Positions 53,165 to 62,255 of a DNA stretch of 64,000 nucleotides are shown here, in pieces (the first letter of the stretch is position 1; every line of letters starts with the position of its first letter). The position numbers were made by a program, and so were the translations under genes. Source of the DNA: Kosakonia sp. SMBL-WEM22. Lineage in GTDB: Bacteria > Pseudomonadota > Gammaproteobacteria > Enterobacterales > Enterobacteriaceae. Location: positions 806,001-870,000 of the forward strand of contig NZ_CP051488.1 of assembly GCF_014490785.1 (NCBI RefSeq), read 5' to 3'. The notes under the pieces were generated by a model, which saw only the letters and a program-made list of their open reading frames with translations, ran no database searches and was not told the origin of the DNA.

Positions 53165-53770
53165 TCACCCCATAAATGCGGGTTGTTTTGCTTCGTAGGC
53201 GGCAATCGCCTCTTCGTGTTGCAGCGTCAGGCCAATGCTGTCCAGACCGTTCAGCATGCAGTGACGGCGGAAGGCGTCGAGCGTAAAGCTGTAGGACTTC
53301 CCGCCCGCATTCACTACCTGCGCCTGCAGATCCACCTCAAAGGTGATGCCCGGGTTGCTCTGCACCAGCGTAAACAGCTCATCAACCTCTTCGTCGCTCA
53401 GCGTTACTGGCAGCAGCTGGTTGTTAAAGCTGTTGCCATAGAAGATGTCGGCAAAGCTTGGCGCAATCACCACTTTGAAGCCGTAATCGGTGAGCGCCCA
53501 CGGCGCGTGTTCACGCGAGGAGCCGCAGCCAAAGTTCTCCCGCGCCAGCAAAATCGACGCGCCTTTGTACTCAGGAAAGTTGAGCACGAACTCCGGGTTC
53601 GGCTGCTCGCCCTTATCGTCAAGGAAGCGCCAGTCGTTAAACAGATGCGCGCCAAAACCGGTGCGCGTCACCTTCTGCAAAAACTGCTTCGGGATAATGG
53701 CGTCGGTGTCGACGTTAGCGGCATCCAGCGGAACCACCAGCCCGGTATGTTGGGTAAATTTCTCAGCCAT
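53165..53770 (-). CDS. leuD: 3-isopropylmalate dehydratase small subunit
   Basis: This 201-residue swivelling subunit pairs with LeuC to isomerise 2- to 3-isopropylmalate in leucine synthesis. The substrate-recognition loop is in NFGCGSSREHAPWAL (about residues 78-92). Length equals E. coli. It is the last gene of leuABCD, 10 bases after leuC. Confidence 0.98.
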   Translation of the reverse strand: MAEKFTQHTGLVVPLDAANVDTDAIIPKQFLQKVTRTGFGAHLFNDWRFLDDKGEQPNPEFVLNFPEYKGASILLARENFGCGSSREHAPWALTDYGFKVVIAPSFADIFYGNSFNNQLLPVTLSDEEVDELFTLVQSNPGITFEVDLQAQVVNAGGKSYSFTLDAFRRHCMLNGLDSIGLTLQHEEAIAAYEAKQPAFMG

Positions 53771-53780
53771 GGTGATCTCC

Positions 53781-55184
53781 TTAAGCCTGCAAGTGACGAA
53801 TATCAGCGAAACGACCAGTTACCGCCGCCGCAGCAGCCATCGCCGGACTGACCAGATGGGTACGCCCGCCGCGGCCCTGACGGCCCTCAAAGTTACGGTT
53901 GCTGGTAGAGGCGCAGCGCTCGCCCGGATTGAGGCGGTCATTGTTCATCGCCAGACACATCGAGCAGCCCGGCAGACGCCACTCAAAACCGGCTTCGATA
54001 AAGATCTTATCCAGCCCCTCCGCTTCCGCCTGGGCTTTCACCGGGCCTGAGCCAGGAACCACCAGCGCCTGCACGCCCGGCGCTACTTTACGCCCTTTGG
54101 CAATTGCCGCTGCCGCGCGCAAATCTTCAATGCGCGAGTTGGTGCAGGAGCCGATAAAGACCTTGTCGATCGCCACGTCTGTCAGCGGCACGCCCGCTTT
54201 CAGCCCCATGTAGGCCAGCGCTTTTTCCGCCGAGGCACGCTCGACCGGATCGGCGAAGGAGGACGGATCGGGAATAATTTCGGTGACTGAGATCACCTGA
54301 CCTGGGTTGGTGCCCCAGGTCACCTGCGGGGCGATATCTTCCGCCTGCAGGGTGACAACGCGGTCAAAGTGAGCGCCTTCATCGGTGTGCAGCGTCTTCC
54401 AGTAAGCGACCGCTTCGTCGAAATCTTTGCCCTTCGGCGCATGCAGACGGCCCTGCACGTAGTTAAAGGTAGTCTCATCCGGCGCGACCAGACCGGCTTT
54501 CGCCCCCATCTCAATCGCCATATTGCACAGTGTCATGCGGCCTTCCATGCTGAGCGCGCGGATGGCGTCGCCGCAGAACTCCACCACGTGACCGGTACCG
54601 CCAGCGCTGCCGGTTTTGCCAATAATCGCCAGCACGATATCTTTGGCGGTGATGCCCGGTGCAGCGGTGCCCTTAACTTCAATCTTCATGGTTTTGGCGC
54701 GGCCCTGCTTCAGGGTCTGCGTCGCCAGCACATGTTCCACCTCAGAGGTGCCGATGCCGAACGCCAGCGCGCCAAACGCGCCGTGGGTGGCGGTGTGGGA
54801 GTCGCCACAGACGATGGTCATGCCCGGCAGGGTAATGCCCTGTTCAGGCCCCATCACGTGCACAATGCCCTGATAAGGGTGGTTCAGATCATACAGCTCG
54901 ACGCCAAATTCGTTGCAGTTCTTAATCAGCTCCTGCATCTGAATGCGCGCCATCTCGCCGGAGGCGTTGATATCTTTGGTCTGCGTTGAGACGTTGTGAT
55001 CCATCGTCGCGAAGGTTTTGCCCGGCTGACGCACCGGGCGGTTGTGCGCGCGCAGGCCATCAAATGCCTGCGGAGAGGTCACTTCATGCACCAGATGGCG
55101 GTCGATATAGAGCAGCGGGGTTTCGTTCGGCGCTTCATAAACCACATGGGCGTCAAATAACTTTTCGTACAAACTCTTAGCCAT
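53781..55184 (-). CDS. leuC: 3-isopropylmalate dehydratase large subunit
   Basis: This 467-residue aconitase-family subunit carries the 4Fe-4S cluster. The cluster cysteines lie in FIGSCTNSR (about residue 347) and in PGCSMCLAMN (about 407-410). CGDSHTATHGAFG is another family signature. One residue longer than E. coli. Separated from leuB by 2 bases. Confidence 0.98.
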   Translation of the reverse strand: MAKSLYEKLFDAHVVYEAPNETPLLYIDRHLVHEVTSPQAFDGLRAHNRPVRQPGKTFATMDHNVSTQTKDINASGEMARIQMQELIKNCNEFGVELYDLNHPYQGIVHVMGPEQGITLPGMTIVCGDSHTATHGAFGALAFGIGTSEVEHVLATQTLKQGRAKTMKIEVKGTAAPGITAKDIVLAIIGKTGSAGGTGHVVEFCGDAIRALSMEGRMTLCNMAIEMGAKAGLVAPDETTFNYVQGRLHAPKGKDFDEAVAYWKTLHTDEGAHFDRVVTLQAEDIAPQVTWGTNPGQVISVTEIIPDPSSFADPVERASAEKALAYMGLKAGVPLTDVAIDKVFIGSCTNSRIEDLRAAAAIAKGRKVAPGVQALVVPGSGPVKAQAEAEGLDKIFIEAGFEWRLPGCSMCLAMNNDRLNPGERCASTSNRNFEGRQGRGGRTHLVSPAMAAAAAVTGRFADIRHLQA

Positions 55185-55186
55185 GG

Positions 55187-56278
55187 TTAAACCCCTTCTG
55201 CGACATAACGAGCGATGATATCGCCCATCTCATCGGTGCTGACTGCAGACGCGCCACGCGCTAAATCGCCGGTGCGCACGCCCTCTTCTAATGCCCGGTT
55301 AATGGCCTGTTCAATCGACGTTGCCGCCTCTTCTGCATTCAGGCTGTAGCGCAGCAGCAGTGCCAGCGACAGGATCTGCGCAATCGGATTGGCAATATTT
55401 TTGCCGGCGATATCCGGCGCGGAGCCGCCAGCGGGTTCGTACAGGCCAAAGCCCTGCTCATTCAGGCTGGCCGAGGGCAGCATGCCCATCGAGCCGGTGA
55501 TCATCGCGCACTCGTCGGAGAGGATATCGCCGAACAGGTTGGAGCAGAGCAGCACGTCGAACTGAGAGGGATCTTTAATCAACTGCATGGTGGCGTTGTC
55601 GATATACATATGCACCAGCTCAACGTCCGGGTACTCGCCCGCGATCTCATTAACAATTTCACGCCACAGCAGCGAGGTTTGCAGCACGTTGGCTTTATCA
55701 ATGGAGTGGACTTTTTTACCGCGTTTACGGGCCGACTCAAAAGCGATACGCGCAATGCGCTCGATTTCAAAGCGGTGATAAATTTCGGTGTCGTAGGCTT
55801 TCTCATGCTGGCCGCTGCCTTCGCGCCCCTTCGGTTGGCCGAAGTAGATGCCGCCGGTCAGTTCGCGCACGCACAGGATATCGAAACCGTTGGCGGCGAT
55901 ATCTTCGCGCAGCGGGCAGAAGGCTTCCAGGCCGGCATAGAGTTTGGCTGGACGCAGGTTGCTGAACAGCTTGAAGTGTTTACGCAGCGGCAGCAGCGCA
56001 CCGCGTTCCGGCTGTTGCGCCGGCGGCAGATTTTCCCATTTCGGCCCGCCGACGGAGCCAAACAGGATCGCATCGGCCTGCTCGCAGCCTTCGACCGTCG
56101 CCTGCGGCAGGGGATTGCCGTGGCGGTCAATGGCGATACCGCCAACATCGTACTGGCTGGTGGTAATACGCATTGCGAAACGACTGCGCACGGCTTCCAG
56201 TACTTTCAGGGCTTGCGCCATCACTTCCGGGCCAATGCCGTCTCCCGGCAGCACGGCAATATGGTAACTTTTCGACAT
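55187..56278 (-). CDS. leuB: 3-isopropylmalate dehydrogenase
   Basis: This 363-residue NAD-dependent enzyme oxidatively decarboxylates 3-isopropylmalate. LPGDGIGPEV opens the protein, the substrate arginines are in LRPAKLYAGL and CVRELTGGIYFG, and the metal-binding Asp is in SNLFGDILSDE. The ATG at 56278 overlaps the leuA stop by one base (TGATG); an in-frame GTG one codon earlier is ignored. Confidence 0.98.
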   Translation of the reverse strand: MSKSYHIAVLPGDGIGPEVMAQALKVLEAVRSRFAMRITTSQYDVGGIAIDRHGNPLPQATVEGCEQADAILFGSVGGPKWENLPPAQQPERGALLPLRKHFKLFSNLRPAKLYAGLEAFCPLREDIAANGFDILCVRELTGGIYFGQPKGREGSGQHEKAYDTEIYHRFEIERIARIAFESARKRGKKVHSIDKANVLQTSLLWREIVNEIAGEYPDVELVHMYIDNATMQLIKDPSQFDVLLCSNLFGDILSDECAMITGSMGMLPSASLNEQGFGLYEPAGGSAPDIAGKNIANPIAQILSLALLLRYSLNAEEAATSIEQAINRALEEGVRTGDLARGASAVSTDEMGDIIARYVAEGV

Positions 56279-57852
56279 CACACGGTTTCCTTGTTGTTTT
56301 CTTTGTTCTGCGCTTTACGCTGCAACTCTTTTTCCACTTCCGCGGCGCGCCAGATGGTGTTCAGCACGTTGACCATCGCTTTGACAGAGGACTCAACGAT
56401 ATCTGTTGCCAGGCCGATGCCGTGGAAGCGGCGGTTGTTGTAATTGACGACGATATCAACCTGGCCCAGCGCATCTTTACCGTGGCCTTTCGCGGTCAGG
56501 CTATATTTCACCAGCTCTATGTCATATTCGGTGACGCGGTTAATCGCCTGATAAACAGCATCGACCGGCCCGTTGCCGTTGGCGGCTTCGGCTTTGATCT
56601 CCTCGCCGCAGGCCAGTTTCACTGAGGCAGTGGCGATATCATTGGAGCCGGACTGCACATTGAAGTACTCCAGGCGGAAGTGCTCCGGATCCTCCTGTTG
56701 CTTGTTGATAAAGGCCAACGCTTCCAGATCGTAATCAAAGACCTGACCTTTTTTATCCGCCAGCTTCAGGAAGGCGTCATACAGATTATCCAGGTTGTAA
56801 TCGCTCTCCTGGTAGCCCATCTCTTCCATACGGTGTTTGACCGCCGCACGACCGGAGCGTGAAGTCAGATTCAGCTGCACCTGGTTCAGGCCGATCGACT
56901 CCGGGGTCATGATTTCGTAGTTTTCGCGGTTTTTCAGTACGCCATCCTGATGGATGCCGGAGGAGTGGGCGAAGGCGCCGGTGCCAACGATCGCTTTGTT
57001 AGCCGGGATCGGCATATTACAGATCTGGGCCACGGTCTGGCTGGTGCGCCAGATCTCCTGATGATTGATGCGGGTGTGCACATTCATAATATCTTTGCGC
57101 ACTTTTATCGCCATGATCACCTCTTCCAGCGAACAGTTACCGGCACGTTCGCCGATGCCGTTCATAGCGCCTTCTACCTGGCGGGCACCGGCATGCACGG
57201 CGGCAATCGAGTTCCCGACGGCCAGGCCTAAGTCATCATGGGTATGGACAGAAATAATGGCTTTATCAATGTTAGGCACACGGTCATAAAGACCGGTGAT
57301 GATATTGGCGAACTCAAAGGGCATGGTGTAGCCAACGGTGTCCGGGATATTGATGGTTTTCGCCCCGGCATTGATCGCCGCTTCGACAACGCGCGCCAGG
57401 TCTTCAATCGGCGTACGCCCGGCATCTTCACAGGAAAATTCAACATCATCTGTATAGTTACGCGCACGTTTTACCATATAGATTGCGCGCTCAATCACTT
57501 CATCCAGCGTGCTGCGCAGCTTGGTAGCGATATGCATCGGCGAGGTGGCGATAAAGGTGTGGATACGGAATGCTTCAGCCACTTTCAGCGACTCTGCGGC
57601 GACATCAATATCTTTCTCAACGCAGCGTGCCAGAGCGCAAACACGGCTGTTTTTTACCTGGCGGGCGATGGTCTGAACTGACTCAAAATCACCCGGCGAC
57701 GAGACCGGAAAACCGACTTCCATTACATCAACACCCATGCGCTCCAGCGCCAGGGCGATCTGCAGCTTCTCTTTCACACTCAGGCTTGCCTGTAATGCCT
57801 GTTCACCATCACGTAATGTGGTATCGAAAATTACGACTTGCTGCTGGCTCAT
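56278..57852 (-). CDS. leuA: 2-isopropylmalate synthase
   Basis: This 524-residue enzyme condenses acetyl-CoA with 2-ketoisovalerate, the first committed step to leucine, and is feedback-inhibited by leucine through its C-terminal domain (about 390-524). IFDTTLRDGEQALQASL opens the TIM barrel and supplies metal ligands, with HTHDDLGLAVGNS carrying others. One residue longer than E. coli. Transcription passes through the leuL attenuator first. Confidence 0.98.
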   Translation of the reverse strand: MSQQQVVIFDTTLRDGEQALQASLSVKEKLQIALALERMGVDVMEVGFPVSSPGDFESVQTIARQVKNSRVCALARCVEKDIDVAAESLKVAEAFRIHTFIATSPMHIATKLRSTLDEVIERAIYMVKRARNYTDDVEFSCEDAGRTPIEDLARVVEAAINAGAKTINIPDTVGYTMPFEFANIITGLYDRVPNIDKAIISVHTHDDLGLAVGNSIAAVHAGARQVEGAMNGIGERAGNCSLEEVIMAIKVRKDIMNVHTRINHQEIWRTSQTVAQICNMPIPANKAIVGTGAFAHSSGIHQDGVLKNRENYEIMTPESIGLNQVQLNLTSRSGRAAVKHRMEEMGYQESDYNLDNLYDAFLKLADKKGQVFDYDLEALAFINKQQEDPEHFRLEYFNVQSGSNDIATASVKLACGEEIKAEAANGNGPVDAVYQAINRVTEYDIELVKYSLTAKGHGKDALGQVDIVVNYNNRRFHGIGLATDIVESSVKAMVNVLNTIWRAAEVEKELQRKAQNKENNKETV

Positions 57853-57894
57853 GGTTTAGATCCTTGTTCGCTTTGGCCGCCTCGCTACGAGCAT

Positions 57895-57920
57895 AAAAAA
57901 ACCCGCGCCAAGGCGCGGGT
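57895..57920 (-). terminator. leu operon attenuator
   Basis: ACCCGCGCC and GGCGCGGGT form a perfect 9-base stem with a two-base gap, followed on the minus strand by six T bases. It lies between leuL and leuA, the place of the leucine attenuator. Confidence 0.92.
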
Positions 57921-57944
57921 TCTTAGTCTTAACAGGAAGACGAT

Positions 57945-58031
57945 TCAGTTCTGAGTGTCGTCCACCGGTCTACCGCGCACAGTTGATGCGTTTAGTAGTA
58001 GTAGACCAGCGAAACGAACGTAACGAATCAT
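57945..58031 (-). CDS. leuL: leu operon leader peptide (28 residues)
   Basis: ATG at 58031 opens a 28-codon frame reading MIRYVRFAGLLLLNAS then TVRGRPVDDTQN. It contains four consecutive leucine codons, all the rare CTA, the signal for ribosome stalling when charged tRNA-Leu is scarce. E. coli LeuL is also 28 residues with the same LLLLNAS core. CGGGAG lies upstream as ribosome site. Confidence 0.95.
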   Translation of the reverse strand: MIRYVRFAGLLLLNASTVRGRPVDDTQN

Positions 58032-58065
58032 GAATCTTGCTCCCGTGAAAACCGATATGCTTTTA

Positions 58066-58094
58066 GTGGTACTGTATACGCACTTTGATGTCAA
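58066..58094 (-). promoter_or_regulatory. leu operon promoter
   Basis: On the minus strand a consensus -35 TTGACA (58094-58089) is followed after 17 bases by TACCAC (58071-58066), the same layout as the E. coli leu promoter. The weak -10 suits a promoter known to respond to local supercoiling and LeuO. Confidence 0.7.
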
Positions 58095-58510
58095 CCCCTG
58101 GGTGAAAACTGGCTACGTTAAGGCACAAATCACCGTGCAGCCTTTTAGTTTAATCTGCTGTCTAATTAGCGGGATGACGACATTCTTGCTTGTTGTGCTC
58201 ATAAGACTTTTCGTAAGAAAAAGCGAATGGAAGGCGTAGAAAATTAATAATCCTTTTCGGAAAGATGTTAATGAAAATGGTGGGTAGGGCGTTCAACTTA
58301 TGATTATCGTTACAAAACAGCTATGGAAGTGAAAATATTAAAAATTAATTTATATTACAGCGGTGAGTAATGCTTTTTTTAATTTCATCCAGGAAATTAA
58401 ATGTAAGCTTTATATATTCCTAAATTTTCACACTGCGCTTCTAATAATGCTATATGCGTGATAAATCATCTTCCTGAATATTATTATTACACAAGTCAAG
58501 GGAGTTTATC
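58095..58510. other. AT-rich control region between leuL and leuO
   Basis: No gene is supported here. From about 58240 the base composition is clearly richer in A and T than the window average, with runs such as TTAAAAATTAATTTATATTA. In E. coli the equivalent stretch holds the H-NS-silenced leuO promoter and the leuO-leuABCD promoter relay. A 69-codon open frame (58030-58239) runs over the leu promoter and is not believable. Confidence 0.6.
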
Positions 58511-59473
58511 ATGACGACGGATTGCAATTTTCCCGGGGAAAATATTTATAATCAAAAGCTTAGTGATGGAGAGAAACCGCAGTTACGTTCGGTAGATCTC
58601 AATTTACTGACTGTTTTTGATGCCGTTATGCAGGAACAAAACATTACGCGTGCAGCCCATGCATTGGGTATGTCTCAACCTGCTGTTAGTAATGCAGTTG
58701 CGCGTCTTAAAGTGATGTTTAACGACGAATTGTTTGTTCGCTATGGGCGGGGTATTCAACCTACTGCGCGTTCGTACCAGCTTTTTGGCGCGATTAGGCA
58801 GGCGCTACAGTTGGTGCAAAATGAACTGCCTGGTTCCGGTTTCGATCCGCAAAGCAGCGAGCGTATTTTTAATCTTTGCGTATGCATTCCGCTCGATAAT
58901 TTCTTGACTTCGGTTATTTACAATAATGTGAAAACTGTCGCGCCAAATATAAAACTGATATTTAGATCTGATCTAAATCACAGTACCGAGCATCAGTTGC
59001 GCTATCAGGAAATAGAATTTGTGATCGGCTATGAGGAGTTTCGCCGTCCGGAGTTTTCCTGCGTACCGCTGTTTAAAGATGAAATGGTACTGGCAGTAAG
59101 CCTGCACCATCCGCGCATCGCTGAACTGACTACGGAAAGCAGCATATTTAACGAGCAGCACGCCGTTGTTTCGCTGGAGCGCTACGCCTCTTTCAGCCAG
59201 CCCTGGTATGATACGGTCGAAAAGCGCAACCGCATTGCCTATCAGGGAATGGCGCTGCCAAGCGTATTAAACGTTGTCTCTCAAACCCACCTGGTCGCTA
59301 TTGCACCGCGCTGGCTGGTAGATCGCTTTGCCGGAGGGCTGGCGCTGCATACGCTACCGTTGCCGCTTACGCTAAACAGCCGAACCTGCTCTCTTTCGTG
59401 GCATGAATCTGCTGGTCGTGATAAGGGCCATCAGTGGATGGAGGAGCTGCTGGTATCGGTCTGTAGCCATTAA
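58511..59473 (+). CDS. leuO: LysR-type global regulator LeuO
   Basis: This 320-residue regulator antagonises H-NS and controls leuABCD, bgl, cas and other silenced loci in enterics. A divergent N-terminal arm (about 1-26) precedes the winged helix VDLNLLTVFDAVMQEQNITRAAHALGMSQPAVSNAVARL (split, about 28-66), which is almost identical to E. coli; the effector domain follows. It is six residues longer than E. coli LeuO and its codon use is more AT-rich than its neighbours, as is common for this gene. AAGGGAG lies before the ATG. Confidence 0.96.
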   Translation: MTTDCNFPGENIYNQKLSDGEKPQLRSVDLNLLTVFDAVMQEQNITRAAHALGMSQPAVSNAVARLKVMFNDELFVRYGRGIQPTARSYQLFGAIRQALQLVQNELPGSGFDPQSSERIFNLCVCIPLDNFLTSVIYNNVKTVAPNIKLIFRSDLNHSTEHQLRYQEIEFVIGYEEFRRPEFSCVPLFKDEMVLAVSLHHPRIAELTTESSIFNEQHAVVSLERYASFSQPWYDTVEKRNRIAYQGMALPSVLNVVSQTHLVAIAPRWLVDRFAGGLALHTLPLPLTLNSRTCSLSWHESAGRDKGHQWMEELLVSVCSH

Positions 59474-59859
59474 GCGAGGTGCGGAATAAACCGGATGATA
59501 AACTTCCGGTTTATTCTTTATTTGGCGTTATAACCACTATTTTATTCTGATTTATCCCCGGTGCAGATCGCTGCTCGACGTTAAAAATGCATGAATTACT
59601 GAACATTCCCTTATCACAGGGATCAATGGTCATCGTCGCGGCTTATTACAGACGTTTTCACCAGCTCTTTATATAAGACCTCGTATTTCTGCTTTTCCTG
59701 TCACTTTACCGCGCTGGAGGTCGGATTGCCTGCCAGATTTTGAGCGGTTATGGTAACTGCCATTCATAATCAGAAAGCAGGATGTCCTGTTCTGAACAGA
59801 TCGACAGTGCGGGAATAAGTTCTGCCGTCAGTCGACAAACGTAAGCCTGGAGGCAAAGC
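59474..59859. other. leuO-ilvI regulatory gap
   Basis: This 386-base gap has no believable gene. In E. coli the matching region holds the ilvIH promoter with several Lrp sites over about 250 bases. AT-rich stretches (about 59515-59600 and 59665-59690) are consistent, but I could not assign individual Lrp sites. GGAGG at 59849-59853 is the ilvI ribosome site. Confidence 0.5.
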
Positions 59860-61584
59860 ATGGAGATGTTGTCTGGAGCCGAGATGGTCGTCCGATCGCT
59901 CATCGATCAAGGCGTAAAGAAGGTGTTCGGCTATCCCGGAGGCGCGGTACTCGATATCTACGACGCCCTGCATACCGTCGGCGGCATCGAGCATGTACTG
60001 GTGCGCCACGAGCAGGCGGCCGTTCACATGGCAGACGGGCTGGCGCGCGCGACAGGTGAAGTGGGTGTAGTGCTGGTCACCTCCGGTCCCGGCGCAACGA
60101 ATGCTATCACCGGTATTGCGACAGCCTATATGGATTCCATCCCGTTGGTAGTACTCTCAGGCCAGGTCGCGACTTCGCTGATTGGATACGACGCCTTCCA
60201 GGAGTGCGACATGGTAGGCATCTCTCGTCCGGTAGTGAAACACAGCTTCCTGGTGAAACAGACGGAAGATATTCCCGGCGTATTAAAAAAGGCATTCTGG
60301 CTCGCCGCCAGCGGACGCCCTGGTCCGGTGGTGGTGGATCTGCCGAAAGATATTATGAACCCCGCGAACAAGTTGCCCTATCTTTGGCCGGAGTCGGTCA
60401 GCATGCGCTCCTATAATCCAACAACGCAGGGCCATAAAGGGCAGATCAAACGTGCGCTGCAAACGCTGGTAGCCGCCAAAAAGCCGGTCTTCTATGTGGG
60501 GGGCGGAGCGATTACCTCTGCCTGCGATACGCCGCTGCGCCAGCTTGCTGAAACGCTGAATGCGCCAGTAGTCTCCTCATTAATGGGACTCGGCGTCTTT
60601 CCTGCTTCCCATCGCCAGTCGCTCGGCATGCTTGGTATGCACGGTACCTATGAAGCGAATATGACCATGCATCACGCCGACGTGATCTTTGCAGTCGGCG
60701 TACGTTTTGACGATCGCACCACCAATAATCTTCTTAAGTACTGCCCCGACGCGACCGTACTGCATATCGATATCGATCCCACCTCAATTTCTAAAACTGT
60801 GCAGGCTGATGTGCCAATTGTTGGCGATGCGCGTCAGGTATTGGATCAGATGCTGGAGATACTTGAGCATGAGCGTGCGTCACAGCCGCACGATGAGATC
60901 CGTGACTGGTGGTTACGTATTGAGCAGTGGCGTGCGCGCCAGTGCCTGAAATATGACACCCAAAGCGAAAGCATTAAACCGCAGGCGGTGATTGAAACTG
61001 TCTGGCGTTTGACCAACGGTGACGCTTATGTCACCTCGGATGTTGGTCAGCACCAGATGTTTGCCGCCCTCTATTACCGCTTCGATAAACCGCGGCGCTG
61101 GATCAACTCCGGTGGGCTCGGCACCATGGGCTTCGGCTTGCCTGCCGCGCTGGGCGTCAAAATGGCGCTGCCGGACGAGATGGTAATTTGCGTTACCGGC
61201 GATGGCAGTATCCAGATGAATATTCAGGAGCTTTCAACGGCGCTGCAATATGAGTTGCCGGTGCTAGTTCTCAATCTGAACAACCGCTACCTCGGCATGG
61301 TGAAGCAGTGGCAGGATATGATCTACTCCGGACGCCACTCGCAATCCTACATGGAGTCTTTACCAGATTTTGCCCGTTTAGCCGAAGCGTACGGTCATGT
61401 CGGTATCCGCATTACCCGCCCGGATGAGCTGGAGGCGAAGCTCGCTGAGGCGCTGGAGCAGGTGAAAAACAATCGTCTGGTCTTTGTTGATGTGACCGTT
61501 GACGGAAGTGAACACGTTTATCCGATGCAGATCCGCGGCGGCGGTATGGATGAGATGTGGTTAAGCAAAACGGAGAGAACCTGA
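59860..61584 (+). CDS. ilvI: Acetolactate synthase III large subunit
   Basis: This 574-residue ThDP enzyme makes acetolactate or acetohydroxybutyrate, the first common step to valine, leucine and isoleucine. VFGYPGGAVLDIYDAL and the catalytic Glu in VRHEQAAVHMADG lie near the start, and the ThDP/Mg2+ motif GDGSIQ...NLNN is near residue 447. Length equals E. coli. ilvH begins 2 bases after the stop. Confidence 0.98.
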   Translation: MEMLSGAEMVVRSLIDQGVKKVFGYPGGAVLDIYDALHTVGGIEHVLVRHEQAAVHMADGLARATGEVGVVLVTSGPGATNAITGIATAYMDSIPLVVLSGQVATSLIGYDAFQECDMVGISRPVVKHSFLVKQTEDIPGVLKKAFWLAASGRPGPVVVDLPKDIMNPANKLPYLWPESVSMRSYNPTTQGHKGQIKRALQTLVAAKKPVFYVGGGAITSACDTPLRQLAETLNAPVVSSLMGLGVFPASHRQSLGMLGMHGTYEANMTMHHADVIFAVGVRFDDRTTNNLLKYCPDATVLHIDIDPTSISKTVQADVPIVGDARQVLDQMLEILEHERASQPHDEIRDWWLRIEQWRARQCLKYDTQSESIKPQAVIETVWRLTNGDAYVTSDVGQHQMFAALYYRFDKPRRWINSGGLGTMGFGLPAALGVKMALPDEMVICVTGDGSIQMNIQELSTALQYELPVLVLNLNNRYLGMVKQWQDMIYSGRHSQSYMESLPDFARLAEAYGHVGIRITRPDELEAKLAEALEQVKNNRLVFVDVTVDGSEHVYPMQIRGGGMDEMWLSKTERT

Positions 61585-61586
61585 TT

Positions 61587-62078
61587 ATGCGCCGGATATT
61601 GTCTGTCTTACTGGAAAACGAATCGGGCGCGTTGTCGCGCGTCATCGGCCTCTTCTCACAGCGCGGCTACAACATTGAGAGCCTGACGGTCGCGCCAACG
61701 GACGATCCCACTCTGTCGCGGATGACCATCCAGACCGTGGGCGATCAAAAAGTTCTTGAACAGATTGAGAAACAGCTGCACAAGCTGGTGGATGTCTTGC
61801 GCGTTCACGAGCTGGGGCAGGGGGCCTATGTTGAGCGGGAGATCATGCTGGTGAAGATCCAGGCCAGCGGCTATGGCAGGGAGGAGGTTAAACGCAACGC
61901 GGAGATCTTCCGCGGGCAGATCATTGACGTTACGCCCTCGATTTACACGGTTCAGCTTGCCGGCACCAGCGACAAGCTGGATGCGTTCCTCGCCACCATT
62001 CGTGATGTAGCGAAGATTGTTGAAGTGGCGCGCTCCGGCGTCGTCGGTTTATCACGCGGCGATAAAATCATGCGCTGA
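61587..62078 (+). CDS. ilvH: Acetolactate synthase III small (regulatory) subunit
   Basis: This 163-residue subunit has an N-terminal ACT domain (RRILSVLLENESGALSRVIGLF, about 2-75) that binds valine for feedback inhibition, and a C-terminal domain that activates IlvI. ATG at 61587 gives the E. coli N-terminus and length; a GTG-type start inside ilvI would add 10 residues. A terminator follows. Confidence 0.98.
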   Translation: MRRILSVLLENESGALSRVIGLFSQRGYNIESLTVAPTDDPTLSRMTIQTVGDQKVLEQIEKQLHKLVDVLRVHELGQGAYVEREIMLVKIQASGYGREEVKRNAEIFRGQIIDVTPSIYTVQLAGTSDKLDAFLATIRDVAKIVEVARSGVVGLSRGDKIMR

Positions 62079-62100
62079 TGTGCGTAAGGTTCCACATTTT

Positions 62101-62132
62101 AAAGCCCGGCTGATTGTGCCGGGCTTTTTTTT
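62101..62132 (+). terminator. ilvIH terminator
   Basis: AAAGCCCGGC and GCCGGGCTTT pair around a seven-base loop and end in a T run. Confidence 0.9.
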
Positions 62133-62255
62133 GCGAAATCAGCCGGAAGCAGAGAGAAAAGCGGTTGCCGCAGTTACCTTTCTGCGCTTAGATGTTATGG
62201 AAATTAACCTATATCCCTAAAAAGGTTATGGTGCGCATCATTTTAAGGGGCAATT

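Noticed and set aside
58030..58239. A 69-codon plus-strand frame in the leuL-leuO gap
   Set aside because: It runs across the leu promoter and overlaps the leuL start on the other strand, has no ribosome site, and resembles nothing known to me.
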